NCBI GenBank assembly: GCA_029552745.1
Contig: JAKPDK010000042.1
Coordinates: forward strand, 1 to 64,000
From: Candidatus Hydrogenedentota bacterium
GTDB lineage: Bacteria; Hydrogenedentota; Hydrogenedentia; Hydrogenedentales; SLHB01
Direction of reading: 5' to 3'
Length of the DNA stretch: 64,000 nt
The translations under genes and the position numbers were made by a program. Below, in pieces: positions 1 through 8,821 of this stretch (position 1 is its first letter; each line of letters begins with the position of its first letter). Below the pieces are notes generated by a model, which saw only the letters and a list, made by a program, of their open reading frames with translations, was not told the DNA's origin and did not search any database.

Positions 1-479
1 TCTTCGCCCTGAACCTCAATAAGCCGTACCAAGTCTTCACAGGATTTTGTGCGGTCGTTCATTTTTCCGCCTTCCACACGGGGATCAACGAAAGTACCTA
101 AACCGGTGCGCGTGACCAGTCCGGGGCGTCCCGCAGCAATCTCACGGTATAGTTGACAAAGAACGCCTTGGGGAAGGTTGTAGGCTTCAATTTGGTTCTC
201 GGCGATAAGGCGCACAATCAAATGATTCAAACCAACATGACCCGCAATGACCCGCCGTACCATGCCGGGCTCGGCAAAGTGATTCATGCCGCGTCGCTCT
301 TCGCTGAAGGGTCCAAGCCCCGCAGCCCACACGACCGTCAGATCGCGGGGATGCCCGGTCTCCAAAAACACGCGGCGAAATGCAGGATAAACTTCTTCGC
401 TGGGTAAAGGATTGACGAGCACGGTGGCGCCGTCGGCGATTTTTCTTATCGCCTCATCTGCTGTTATGATTGTCGCCAT
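1..479 (-). CDS. Acyl-CoA:acetate/propionate CoA-transferase family I (3' end beyond window)
   Basis: Reading leftward from an ATG at 479 the frame stays open to the window edge, giving about 159 N-terminal residues. A GGACT-type Shine-Dalgarno lies just upstream. The translation carries the hallmarks of family I CoA-transferases (YdiF / propionate CoA-transferase type): GLGPFSEERRGMNHFA, a VIAGHVGLN segment, EAYNLPQGV and GLGTFVDPRVEGGKMND. Such enzymes move CoA between acyl-CoA and acetate or related acids through a glutamyl-CoA intermediate; the catalytic Glu lies further C-terminal, outside the window. It is divergent from ddl. Substrate cannot be fixed from this fragment. Confidence 0.88.
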   Translation of the reverse strand, partial: MATIITADEAIRKIADGATVLVNPLPSEEVYPAFRRVFLETGHPRDLTVVWAAGLGPFSEERRGMNHFAEPGMVRRVIAGHVGLNHLIVRLIAENQIEAYNLPQGVLCQLYREIAAGRPGLVTRTGLGTFVDPRVEGGKMNDRTKSCEDLVRLIEVQGE

Positions 480-753
480 GAAGCAGTCCTTTCGCACATG
501 GATGCCAAGAACAGATAAAAGGCATTATTTCAAACCCCGAGCCCGGGGTCAAACCATCACGAACTTCTGGTTATGTATGGTAACAGGTTTCCTAGTTAAC
601 GGACTTTATAATATGAAACGAACATCGTTGTCAACAGAGATCCTGAAAAGATATGGCAAAATTTCCAATTAACTATAGGAAGATTTTGCTTTTAATAAGA
701 AACGATCCAACCCCACGACTCACACCTTTTTCTGTCAATTAAGGAGGTTACCG

Positions 754-1770
754 ATGGCAAAAATTCGCGTGGCCGTCATTATGGGCGGCATGAGTTCGGA
801 ACATGACGTGTCGGTTAAAAGTGGGACAAAAATCGCCGACGCGTTGAATCCTACTGGATATGATGTCCTACGCATCATCATCGAACAGGATGGTCGGTGG
901 GTATTTCCGGACGGAAAATCGTTACCTCTGCACGAAGCGCTCTGCGTGCTCGCCGCTTATAAAGTCGACTGCGTTTTCCCGGCGTTGCATGGTCCCTTCG
1001 GCGAAGATGGCCGCATACAAGGACTATTGGATTTGCTGCAACTGCCGTATGTGGGTAGCGGCTGTGCGGCAAGCGCACTTGCTATGGACAAAATTCGCTC
1101 AAAAGCACTCGTCCATGCCGCTGGAATCCGTGTCCCGGCGGACTATGTCGTGCACGCCTCGGACTGGTATTCGCACCCCACGGATATTCTGGAACAAATC
1201 GAAACCAAATTGGGCTTTCCTTGTGTGGCAAAGAGTCCTTGTCAGGGTTCCAGTTTGGGCATGGGCATCGCTCACGATTCCGATGAACTTGATCATCTAA
1301 TCGTTTCCCTGTTGGAACTGGATTGCGTTGTATTAGTAGAACAGTTTATCCGAGGCACAGAAGTAACATGCGCTGTGTTAGATGTGACCGCCGACGCCCC
1401 CCCTCGCGCCCTTCCGGTGACAGAAATAGTCCCTGTCACGTCCACCTTTTTTGATTACCATGCAAAATATACCCCGGGCGCCTGCCAGGAAATCACGCCG
1501 GCTCGCATATCCCCTGAAGCGACCCATCGCGTGCAACGTACCGCTGTACGCGTACATCGTTTAATCGGTTGTACCGGTTTCAGTCGTAGTGACATGATTT
1601 TGGAACAGGACGAACCCGTTTGGATTGAAATCAATACTATTCCCGGAATGACCGATACATCCTTGTTCCCTCAAGCAGCCGCCAAAGCCGGGATTTCGTA
1701 TGAACAGCTTGTAGATGCGCTTGTCCAAGATGCCCTACGACGGGGGCATGCCTTACACATGACGAAGTAG
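754..1770 (+). CDS. ddl: D-alanine--D-alanine ligase
   Basis: ATP-grasp ligase joining two D-alanines for the peptidoglycan pentapeptide, cytoplasmic. The 338-residue product has family length. Visible motifs are MGGMSSEHDVSVKSG near the N-terminus, HGPFGEDGRIQG at about 79-90, the ATP-grasp glycine loop GSSLGMG at 165-171, YHAKYTPGACQEITPA at 235-250 and the metal-binding EINTIPGMT at 292-300. The start has a strong AAGGAGG ribosome site six bases upstream. It stands alone after a 274-base divergent gap that contains an AT-rich TATAAT at about 607-612, a possible -10 box without a convincing -35. Confidence 0.96.
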   Translation: MAKIRVAVIMGGMSSEHDVSVKSGTKIADALNPTGYDVLRIIIEQDGRWVFPDGKSLPLHEALCVLAAYKVDCVFPALHGPFGEDGRIQGLLDLLQLPYVGSGCAASALAMDKIRSKALVHAAGIRVPADYVVHASDWYSHPTDILEQIETKLGFPCVAKSPCQGSSLGMGIAHDSDELDHLIVSLLELDCVVLVEQFIRGTEVTCAVLDVTADAPPRALPVTEIVPVTSTFFDYHAKYTPGACQEITPARISPEATHRVQRTAVRVHRLIGCTGFSRSDMILEQDEPVWIEINTIPGMTDTSLFPQAAAKAGISYEQLVDALVQDALRRGHALHMTK

Positions 1771-1859
1771 ATCCGTTTTCCAAAATCAAGAAAAATAAAT
1801 CCCGCCCTACGACGCAAACAATACGAGCACTGCTCCTGTCTTCGCGCAACTTGTCGGCG

Positions 1860-2450
1860 TCATCTCCCCGTCGCTTTGCGCACAAGACGCGCCGCATCCT
1901 CAAGCATAGCTAACCTGACATCGTTGCCCACATGAGGCACGGCGCCAAAAAACGTGTGGGCAAGCACTTGAACCCCGCAGAACTCAAAGATGCCGGTGTC
2001 AGTTGTCATCTGCAGCGATTTCGTCATACCGCTTTGGTCGTAGAACTCTTTAGGCGTCCCCATGGTATTGAGGATAATTGCCTTTTTCCCTCGAAGCAAC
2101 TGGCTTATGTTGTGGTTTTCGTCTATGGCGTAGGCAAATCCGTAAGACAAAACCCTATCTATATACCCCTTGACCATAGCGGGAAGCCCTGTCCACCAGA
2201 TCGGATAGATGAACGTCATCACATCGCACCAGCGAATATGATCTTGTTCCATCTTAACATCTTCGAGCACGTGCCCTTGCTGCAACGCCTCAAAATCTGC
2301 TGGTTTCAAAACGGGATCAAAACCGATCGCATAGAGATCACGCACAACCACGAGGTCCCCCAGTGATGAATACGTCTCTGACACCCTCTGCTTTATGGCG
2401 CTGCAAAAGCTTTTTGGATTGGGATGACAATACACAATCAGTTGGTTCAT
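1860..2450 (-). CDS. NAD(P)H quinone oxidoreductase-like flavoprotein (Flavodoxin_2 fold)
   Basis: A 196-residue flavodoxin-like protein of the NQO1/MdaB/KefF group. Its N-terminal strand and phosphate loop read LIVYCHPNPKSFCSAI, and the core segment WCDVMTFIYPIWWTGLPAMV near residues 74-93 is typical of the FMN/FAD-binding face in this family. The family performs two-electron reduction of quinones or related electrophiles with NAD(P)H. The ATG has TAGGAG nine bases upstream. Its neighbours ddl and dapF are on the other strand, so it appears monocistronic. Physiological substrate unknown; a KefF-like regulatory role is possible but no kefC-like gene is present. Confidence 0.85.
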   Translation of the reverse strand: MNQLIVYCHPNPKSFCSAIKQRVSETYSSLGDLVVVRDLYAIGFDPVLKPADFEALQQGHVLEDVKMEQDHIRWCDVMTFIYPIWWTGLPAMVKGYIDRVLSYGFAYAIDENHNISQLLRGKKAIILNTMGTPKEFYDQSGMTKSLQMTTDTGIFEFCGVQVLAHTFFGAVPHVGNDVRLAMLEDAARLVRKATGR

Positions 2451-2626
2451 AGCCGACTCCTACATGTTTACTTTACGAAATAGTTTATTATAGTCTTAAA
2501 GTAGCGAAGACTAAATTCAGAAAACCAAAAGGTTTTAACGACAAACAGTCTATTCTCTTCTCTCATGCGGTGCCTATAGCACAGAAATTCGTTGAAAAAC
2601 TTAAGGATATAAGGCTGATAAGTACA

Positions 2627-3466
2627 ATGGATATTGAATTTACAAAACTCCATGGACTCGGAAACGACTACCTCTTTATCGACGCGGAGCGATATCCCAT
2701 TGCAGCGCCGGACGAACTCTCCCGAAAGATGAGTCACCGACACCTCGGGGTGGGTGCCGATGGAATTATTCTTATTCTTCCCGGAAAAAACGGCGCGGAT
2801 TTCACCATGCGAATCTTCAATGCCGATGGCAGTGAAGCAGAAACCTGCGGGAACGGAATCCGCTGTTTTGCCAAATACGTCTTCGAACGAGGCATGACGG
2901 ACAAAACGGAGTTCGTTATCCAAACAGGAGCGGGTCCCAATCGTGTAAAACTCACCGTGCAAGACGGAAAGGTCGTCTCGGTTCGTTCCAACATGGGGGT
3001 CCCGCGCTTCGAACGCGGCGAAATCCCCATGATCGGTCTGCCAGGACGTGTCATTGAAGAAGACCTCCCCACTGAACGCGGGCTTTTTCGTATCACGTGC
3101 GTCAACATCGGTAATCCCCACGCCGTCGTGTTTACGGAAGATGCCACCAAAGTACCGCTGGCGGAGTACGGTCCGTTAATCGAGAATCACCCACTTTTTC
3201 CGCAACGTACCAACGTGGAATTTGTCCATATCATCGACCGGCGTAACATCGTCATGCGTATCTGGGAACGAGGTAGCGGCATTACCATGGCGAGTGGCAG
3301 CGGTTCCTGCGGAGCAGCCCTTGCATCCATGATCACCGGGCGCACAGAGCGCAAGGTGAATGTGCATTTGGTCTTCGGCGCGCTCACCATCGAGTGGGCG
3401 GAAGACAACTGTGTCTATCAGGAAGGTCCGGCAACCGAAGTCTTCACCGGAAGGTGGAAAGAATAG
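2627..3466 (+). CDS. dapF: Diaminopimelate epimerase, second catalytic Cys replaced by Ser
   Basis: DapF converts LL- to meso-diaminopimelate for lysine and peptidoglycan synthesis. I start at ATG 2627, where MDIEFTKLHGLGNDYLFID matches the family N-terminus, rather than at an upstream non-ATG codon; this gives 279 residues. The first active-site cysteine is present (C74 in AETCGNGIRC). The second should sit in an ACGTG-type loop, but here the loop reads ITMASGSGSCGAA, with Ser223 (codon AGT, 3293-3295) at the catalytic position and a Cys five residues later. Everything else is conserved. purN follows after 44 bases. Either a serine-using variant, a sequencing or assembly error, or a divergent epimerase. 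Confidence 0.92.
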   Translation: MDIEFTKLHGLGNDYLFIDAERYPIAAPDELSRKMSHRHLGVGADGIILILPGKNGADFTMRIFNADGSEAETCGNGIRCFAKYVFERGMTDKTEFVIQTGAGPNRVKLTVQDGKVVSVRSNMGVPRFERGEIPMIGLPGRVIEEDLPTERGLFRITCVNIGNPHAVVFTEDATKVPLAEYGPLIENHPLFPQRTNVEFVHIIDRRNIVMRIWERGSGITMASGSGSCGAALASMITGRTERKVNVHLVFGALTIEWAEDNCVYQEGPATEVFTGRWKE

Positions 3467-3510
3467 ATGGCGGTATCATTTGCCATCAGCAAACTGGGAA
3501 AAGGTGCCAC

Positions 3511-4128
3511 ATGAGTATCCGAATAGCTGTGTTGCTTTCCGGCGGCGGCACAACGCTGCAAAACATCATTGACCGCGCAGAACGCGGCGAACTCGACGTT
3601 GAAATTGCCTGCGTGATCAGCTCACGCGCTGACGCGTACGGCTTGGAGCGTGCAAGAAAACATCACCTACCCGCCTTTGTGGTAAATCGCAAAGAATTCA
3701 GCAGCGACGTTGACGCTTTCAACCGCGAAATATGGAAAATTATTCGCACGCACGAGGTACAGTTAGTCGTTCTGGCAGGTTTTATGAGTTTGCTTCATGT
3801 GCCGGAAGACTATCGACACCGCATTATGAACGTCCATCCCGCGCTCATCCCCGCATTTTGCGGAAAGGGCCTTTACGGGCACCACGTTCACGAAGCCGTG
3901 ATCGCCTATGGGGCCAAAATCAGCGGCGCCACCATCCATTTTGTAGACGAACAGTACGACCACGGTCCCATCATTCTCCAAGAAGCCGTACCCGTTCTCG
4001 ATGACGACACGCCCGAAACCTTGGCAGAGCGGGTGATGGCAAAAGAACGGGAACTGTACCCCCGCGCCATACAACTATTTGCTGAGGGTCGCCTTCGAGT
4101 CGAAGGGCGCCGTGTGCGTGTACTATGA
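3511..4128 (+). CDS. purN: Phosphoribosylglycinamide formyltransferase
   Basis: PurN transfers a formyl group from 10-formyl-THF to GAR in purine biosynthesis. The ATG at 3511 with AAAAGG upstream gives MSIRIAVLLSGGGTTLQNII, the phosphate-binding N-terminus, and 205 residues, normal for the family. The catalytic Asn-His-Asp set is visible: N107 and H109 in MNVHPALIPAF and D150 in EQYDHGPIILQ, matching N106, H108 and D144 of the E. coli enzyme. The stop overlaps the start of the next gene in an ATGA, so the downstream transporter is probably translationally coupled, although no metabolic link is obvious. Confidence 0.95.
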   Translation: MSIRIAVLLSGGGTTLQNIIDRAERGELDVEIACVISSRADAYGLERARKHHLPAFVVNRKEFSSDVDAFNREIWKIIRTHEVQLVVLAGFMSLLHVPEDYRHRIMNVHPALIPAFCGKGLYGHHVHEAVIAYGAKISGATIHFVDEQYDHGPIILQEAVPVLDDDTPETLAERVMAKERELYPRAIQLFAEGRLRVEGRRVRVL

Positions 4129-5573
4129 TGCTGTCTGAACCGGCTACGCCCGCTTCTGAACCCAACCGTTCCGATTCCCAAGGCGATACGGTCGACGCGG
4201 AACAAACCGGGGCTGCTCAAGCCACAGTCCCCTCGACATCTTCGCCCGATGAGCACGCATCCAAAGCCTTCTGGTTGACCGTAGGCAACGGAGCGCTTTC
4301 CATGATGGGCAGTGCGTTTTTCGCTACTGACACCGTGCTCGCGGGCCTTACCGAGAAGCTCACAAAATCCAGCCTCTGTGTCGGCGCCCTCGTTTCAGCG
4401 TCCAGCGTAGGTTGGATGTGGCCTCAAATCTTTGTGGGACATTGGCTCGAAACCAAGCCCCGCAAAATGCCGGCGTATATTCTCTCTGCCGTAGGACGCG
4501 TGGCTTCACTCATTCTTATGGCGGTTGCGGCTTACTTTTGGCGCGGAAGCTCCATGTCACTGTACTGGATTCTTTTCCTTTCCGTTGCCCTTTTCTCGAG
4601 TTTCGGGGGAATCGTCGGTATTCCTTTTATGGATATCGTGGCGAAAACAATCCATCGCCGCCATCTCCCCCTGCTATGGGCATACCGAAACGTATTCGGT
4701 GGTATACTCGGTTTTGTTTCGAGTGGTATCATCGCATATATACTATCCGCACGCAGTAATATTCCCTTTCCCAGAAACTATGCCTTGCTGTTTTCTTTTG
4801 CCATCGTTCTGAACGGCAGCGCTTATGCAATGTTCGCTGTTATACGCGAACCCATCGAGCCCGTGATGACTTCCCGTACTCCATTCCGAGTCTACCTGAA
4901 ACGGGGCATCATGATCTTTAAGCACGACCGAGACTATCGGTTGCTCTACCTGTATCGGTGTGTGTGGGCTGGTGCTACAATGTCACAAGCCATTCTTGTG
5001 CCTTGCGCCGTTCATTATTTTGATGCACCTCCAGCAAAAACGGGTGGCTGGTTTACCGGAGTCATCTTATTGGTAGGAGGTATATCTAGCCTCGCGTGGG
5101 GTTGGCTTACGAGACGAGTTGGCGAAGTGCGCGTCCTTCACGCCACCGGCACGCTGGTTGTCTGTCCAACGCTCATCGCTCTCTTGATGACACTCCTCAT
5201 GCATGTCGGCGGAACCCCAGCGACATTTCTGCGGACGCATTACATGGGGGTCTACATAATCATTTACGCGCTTGCCTCCGCCGTGAATAATGGTAATACC
5301 ATTGCTTACAACGTATACACGCTTTCTCTGCCGCCGCCGGAACTGCGCCCCAGTTACCTCGCTTTTATCAACACGCTCATCGTCCCCTTACTCCTCGCGC
5401 CGACACTCGCGGGATATCTGGTGGAGCTCTTACCCTATCCTGCGGTTTTTGCTTTATCCTGTATCTGTGCCCTGGCGACCATGCGCGTTGCGGCACACTT
5501 GCAACCCCGCACAGCGACCCAATATCCCATCCGCGGCGATAGCAACGGGGTGCTCGTCCTCACCAGCGAATGA
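4125..5573 (+). CDS. Major facilitator superfamily transporter
   Basis: A 482-residue polytopic membrane protein with about twelve hydrophobic segments after a hydrophilic, Ser/Thr/Pro-rich N-terminal tail of roughly 40 residues. Segments such as LYWILFLSVALFSSFGGIVG and the loop-helix pattern between residues 45 and 465 fit an MFS permease of inner-membrane type, but no substrate-specific motif is recognisable. The start codon overlaps the purN stop (ATGA). Its 3' end overlaps the convergent fabH by 14 bases. The substrate is not predictable. Confidence 0.8.
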   Translation: MMLSEPATPASEPNRSDSQGDTVDAEQTGAAQATVPSTSSPDEHASKAFWLTVGNGALSMMGSAFFATDTVLAGLTEKLTKSSLCVGALVSASSVGWMWPQIFVGHWLETKPRKMPAYILSAVGRVASLILMAVAAYFWRGSSMSLYWILFLSVALFSSFGGIVGIPFMDIVAKTIHRRHLPLLWAYRNVFGGILGFVSSGIIAYILSARSNIPFPRNYALLFSFAIVLNGSAYAMFAVIREPIEPVMTSRTPFRVYLKRGIMIFKHDRDYRLLYLYRCVWAGATMSQAILVPCAVHYFDAPPAKTGGWFTGVILLVGGISSLAWGWLTRRVGEVRVLHATGTLVVCPTLIALLMTLLMHVGGTPATFLRTHYMGVYIIIYALASAVNNGNTIAYNVYTLSLPPPELRPSYLAFINTLIVPLLLAPTLAGYLVELLPYPAVFALSCICALATMRVAAHLQPRTATQYPIRGDSNGVLVLTSE

Positions 5574-6540
5574 CCGCAGAACCCCACGTGAGCCCCGCGC
5601 CGAATGCCGCCAACAAAATCAATTTGCCCGGAACAACACGTCCTGCCTGCAGGGCTTGGTCAAGGGCAATCGGTATCGAGGCTGCTGTCGTGTTACCCAC
5701 CTTGTCCAGATTCAAAAATACTTTGTCCCCCGACAGCCCGGCGCGGTCAGCCGCGGCCTGAATGATGCGAACATTCGCTTGATGCGGAATAAACAAATCT
5801 ACATCTGATGCTGATATCCCGTTCTGTTCCAACGCCTTTTGAATTGCCGAACCAAACGCAAGAACCGCGCGCTTGAACAATTCTTGGCCCCGCATCTGAA
5901 AATCATGAACCTCCGTTCCGATATTCTCTTTCGTCGGTACAATCCGCGAGCCTCCAGCCGGCAACATCAACAAATGGGCGTCGGCACCGTCTGCGGCAAG
6001 ATAGGTCGAAAGCACCCCTCTCTCACCCTCCTCCCCCTGTAACACCACCGCGCCAGCCCCATCACCAAACAAAACGGCTGTGTCTCGATTTTTCCAGTTC
6101 AACCGATTTGTAGCTACCTCTGCCCCAATCAACAGTACTCTTCGAAACCGCCCAGACTCTATAAATGCAGTCGCCGTCGCCAAACCGTACACAAACCCTG
6201 AACATGCCGCGTTCAAATCAAACGCCGCTGCATTCCGCGCCTCGATGCGGTGTTGGATTAGACATGCCGTAGCCGGAAATAGGTGGTCGGGCGTAGTCGT
6301 ACAACAGATAATCAGGTCAATATCGAAAGGAGCCAATCCTGCATCTTTCAATGCCCGTTGCGCAGCAAGAACTGCCAGGTCAGACGTGGCTTGGTCTGGC
6401 GCGGCAACATGGCGCTGCTCAATTCCGGTACGTTGCCGAATCCATTCATCGGATGTGTCCATCATCTTTTCCAAGTCAAAATTGGTTAGGACCCGCTCCG
6501 GAAGATAATGTCCCGTGCCGATAACACGTGCTCGAATCAT
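5560..6540 (-). CDS. fabH: 3-oxoacyl-[acyl-carrier-protein] synthase III
   Basis: KAS III condenses acetyl-CoA with malonyl-ACP to start fatty acid synthesis. I choose ATG 6540 (MIRARVIGTGHYLPERVLTN) with GGGAG eight bases upstream over a TTG five codons earlier; this gives 326 residues. The catalytic triad is complete: C113 in LNAACSGFVYG, H253 in IPHQANVRII and N283 in GNTTAASIP, corresponding to C112, H244 and N274 of E. coli FabH. No plsX, fabD or acpP lies next to it, so it is outside the usual fab cluster. The last 14 bases overlap the convergent MFS gene. Confidence 0.95.
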   Translation of the reverse strand: MIRARVIGTGHYLPERVLTNFDLEKMMDTSDEWIRQRTGIEQRHVAAPDQATSDLAVLAAQRALKDAGLAPFDIDLIICCTTTPDHLFPATACLIQHRIEARNAAAFDLNAACSGFVYGLATATAFIESGRFRRVLLIGAEVATNRLNWKNRDTAVLFGDGAGAVVLQGEEGERGVLSTYLAADGADAHLLMLPAGGSRIVPTKENIGTEVHDFQMRGQELFKRAVLAFGSAIQKALEQNGISASDVDLFIPHQANVRIIQAAADRAGLSGDKVFLNLDKVGNTTAASIPIALDQALQAGRVVPGKLILLAAFGAGLTWGSAVIRW

Positions 6541-6560
6541 CTCACGTACTCCCAAATGAA

Positions 6561-6580
6561 AAGGCGCCGTGTAACGCCTT
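6561..6580 (-). promoter_or_regulatory. Hairpin in the fabH leader
   Basis: AAGGCG and CGCCTT, six base pairs with an eight-base loop, sit 21 bases upstream of the fabH start; on the minus strand a TTTTCATTT run follows. It could be a weak terminator, a leader structure or the end of read-through transcription from the pilin gene. Only the inverted repeat itself is seen. Confidence 0.3.
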
Positions 6581-6787
6581 AAAGAACCTAACTCTCAAAC
6601 ATCAACAAGGTGCCCCAAAGACTTTCTACTATCAATCGAAAGCCACTCATCAGCTTATCACGGCCAATCGTAAGCATTCAAACGGTTTAAGTTTTATTGT
6701 CCATATGATGACAGATTTGGCAGGACACGAATCCAATCCCTCAAACGAAAGACACGAAAAGCGGAATCGAACCAATCCTTTGGAACG

Positions 6788-6815
6788 GAAAAAGGAGCCC
6801 CCCGGCTACTTTTTG
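6788..6815 (-). terminator. Intrinsic terminator of the pilin-like gene
   Basis: On the minus strand AAAGTAGCC-GGGG-GGCTCCTTTTT forms a GC-rich stem (AGCC/GGCT extended by AAAG/CTTT) followed by T residues, about 20 bases past the stop codon of the pilin-like gene at 6834. Confidence 0.65.
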
Positions 6816-6833
6816 AGGTCAGTTTTCAACGGT

Positions 6834-7328
6834 TTACTGAAGCAACGGGGAATTGGGACCCGCCACCGTCCCGTCGGCCGTCATACGGATGACATTCGTC
6901 TCATCAACATAATACACTTTTACGCCGGACCGCATAGGACTTTCGGGAAAACCAATGCAAGTGTATCCTGGCGCAGAATTAGGCGCTCCTGGAAAAACCG
7001 TTACGGTGAACCGGTATCCACTTTTCGTACCACTCGCGAGGGTGGCATCAATATAGGGAGGAGTAACTCCCGTCCCATCTGGGTCATGCAACTGTGCCAA
7101 CGTCCCGTAATCCCCTTCGCCGTCATTGTCAAAATCCACAAAGCCGGCCGCTTTGAAGGACGTCTGCGACACTGCAATAAGCCGCATGGAACCCGCCGCG
7201 GATGCTTCTTGCGCGCTCATACGCGCGCGCATTAGATTGGGTATCGCCAGGACAGCAAGAATCATCAGAATCTGTATAACAATGACGAGTTCGAACAAGG
7301 TAAAACCTGAGATAACCAACTTTCTCAT
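6834..7328 (-). CDS. Type IV pilin / type II secretion pseudopilin-like protein
   Basis: Starting at ATG 7328, which has a GGAGGG site seven bases upstream, the product is 164 residues. The N-terminus reads MRKLVISG followed by FTLFELVIVIQILMILAVL: a short basic leader, prepilin-peptidase cleavage after Gly, Phe at +1, Glu at +5 and a hydrophobic helix ending in AIPNLMRAR. The C-terminal part has FDNDGEGDYGTLAQL and is probably the globular pilin head. Export and processing would need a PilD-type peptidase and a type II or IV assembly machine, none of which is in the window. It has its own terminator, so it is probably a single-gene unit. Confidence 0.88.
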   Translation of the reverse strand: MRKLVISGFTLFELVIVIQILMILAVLAIPNLMRARMSAQEASAAGSMRLIAVSQTSFKAAGFVDFDNDGEGDYGTLAQLHDPDGTGVTPPYIDATLASGTKSGYRFTVTVFPGAPNSAPGYTCIGFPESPMRSGVKVYYVDETNVIRMTADGTVAGPNSPLLQ

Positions 7329-7620
7329 GACTCGCCCTCCAGCTCCATCCATCTCCTGGCACCACATTATCCTGTCACGGCTCAAACTGCAACACAAATC
7401 ATGCCAACAAGAAAAAGTTACCTAACTCCTTGCATTACAATTCACTAGCAATACACGGTTTCTTGGTGGGCTCCTTCGAACGCGCTCAAAGAGGCCGGAT
7501 TTTACAATTATTGTCACGGGCGGGTGATTTTACCCACGCCGCTAGCAATTACAAGGTTGGCAATTTTGTTCCTATTGTGGGATAGAATAGACTGGAAATA
7601 TTTAGCACAAGGAGTATGCA

Positions 7621-8514
7621 GTGAAAGTTATCATCAGCGGTGCCAGTGGCCTTATCGGTTCCGCCACAAGTCGTGCGTTGTCGGCGGCGGGTTACGACGT
7701 GGTCAAACTCGCCCGAGCCCCCAACACGGCACACGAAAACACTATTTTCTGGGATCCGTATGGGGGGACTGTTAACCGTTCTGTTGTTGAAAACACGGAC
7801 ATACTAATTCACTTAAGCGGAGTCAATATCGCATCCGGACGTTGGACAGAAAAACGCAAACAGGAAATCCTAGAAAGTCGGACCAAGACAACTCAGTTCC
7901 TGGCAAATGTCTTGACGGAACTTAAGAAACCGCCACGTGTGTGGCTTTGTGCCTCTGCCGTCGGCTATTACGGTGACCGCGGCACCGAAACCTTGACAGA
8001 GGATGCGCCACCGGGCGTAGGTTTTCTTTGCGAAGTTTGCAGTGCTTGGGAGAAAGCAACGACGCTTCCGAAAGGACACGGAACGCGTGTGGTCAACCTG
8101 CGTTTTGGCGCAGTGCTCGACTCTCGTGGTGGAATGTTAGCGCGCCTGCTGCCCCTGTTCCGCTGGGGACTTGGGGGAGTTTTGGGCAGCGGAACACAAT
8201 ACATGAGCTGGGTCACATTGAAAGACGCCGTGCGTGTGATGGAAGCTGTCATCAACGACGATCGGCTCTCAGGTCCCGTCAATGTCGTAGCGCCCGAGCC
8301 GGTCACTAACCGCGAGTTTACCAAATCCCTTGGGAAAGCCCTTCGACGCCCCACCGTTTGCCATGCACCAGCCCCTCTGCTTCGACTTGTCCTGGGTGAA
8401 CTCGCCGATGCCTTGCTCCTCGCGAGCACACGCGCCGTACCAAAAAAACTGGAGTCTGTAGGATTTGAGTTTAGGCACAAGACCTTAAACGATGCCTGGT
8501 CTGCCCTATTGTGA
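7621..8514 (+). CDS. TIGR01777 family NAD-dependent epimerase-like protein
   Basis: A 297-residue short-chain dehydrogenase/epimerase relative (YfcH/SDR39U1 group). It starts with GTG; AAGGAG lies six bases upstream. Visible features are the nucleotide-binding ISGASGLIGSATSRAL, LIHLSGVNIASGRWTEKRK, ASAVGYYGDRG with the Tyr of the SDR active site, and the C-terminal DUF1731-like segment beginning near GPVNVVAPEPVTNREF. The family is widespread but its substrate is not established. It is divergent from the pilin gene; the 291-base gap should contain both promoters, with a possible TAGAAT -10 box near 7582. Confidence 0.88.
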   Translation: MKVIISGASGLIGSATSRALSAAGYDVVKLARAPNTAHENTIFWDPYGGTVNRSVVENTDILIHLSGVNIASGRWTEKRKQEILESRTKTTQFLANVLTELKKPPRVWLCASAVGYYGDRGTETLTEDAPPGVGFLCEVCSAWEKATTLPKGHGTRVVNLRFGAVLDSRGGMLARLLPLFRWGLGGVLGSGTQYMSWVTLKDAVRVMEAVINDDRLSGPVNVVAPEPVTNREFTKSLGKALRRPTVCHAPAPLLRLVLGELADALLLASTRAVPKKLESVGFEFRHKTLNDAWSALL

Positions 8515-8821
8515 TAGCTCTGTTATCATCCCGGGCAACTTACCAATCAACGCATCTCACCCGATACACGCCCCTTTGAACCCTTTCGAAAAGCGCATTC
8601 TCTGTTCCGCAGCAAGAACACGACCCAAGCGGTTTTCCATTGATGCGATGGTACGACGGGATAATCACGGATAACAACATTTCGCCAACACTAATTTCTG
8701 AATTCCCCCTGCCGTAAGTTCTTTACCCCTATAGTCCGCTAAGAGTTGTGGTATTGTGGCAATGACCACGTTCCACACAACTTCCCGCAATACAAAACCC
8801 TATTACAAGGACAATAAGACC
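8515..8821 (+). other. Intergenic, no gene recognised
   Basis: About 300 bases between the converging epimerase and mazG genes. Short open frames exist but lack ribosome sites and family features. I see no convincing terminator or repeat here. Confidence 0.5.

Noticed and set aside
153-672. Two plus-strand open frames before ddl
   Set aside because: They run opposite to a clear CoA-transferase coding frame or over its promoter, and show no family features.
5560-5573. Frameshift or misassembly at the MFS/fabH overlap
   Set aside because: Both genes have normal family ends; a 14-base convergent overlap is acceptable.
6755-6785. Second tRNA-like T-arm (GGAATCGAACC)
   Set aside because: No acceptor or anticodon stem could be built around it.
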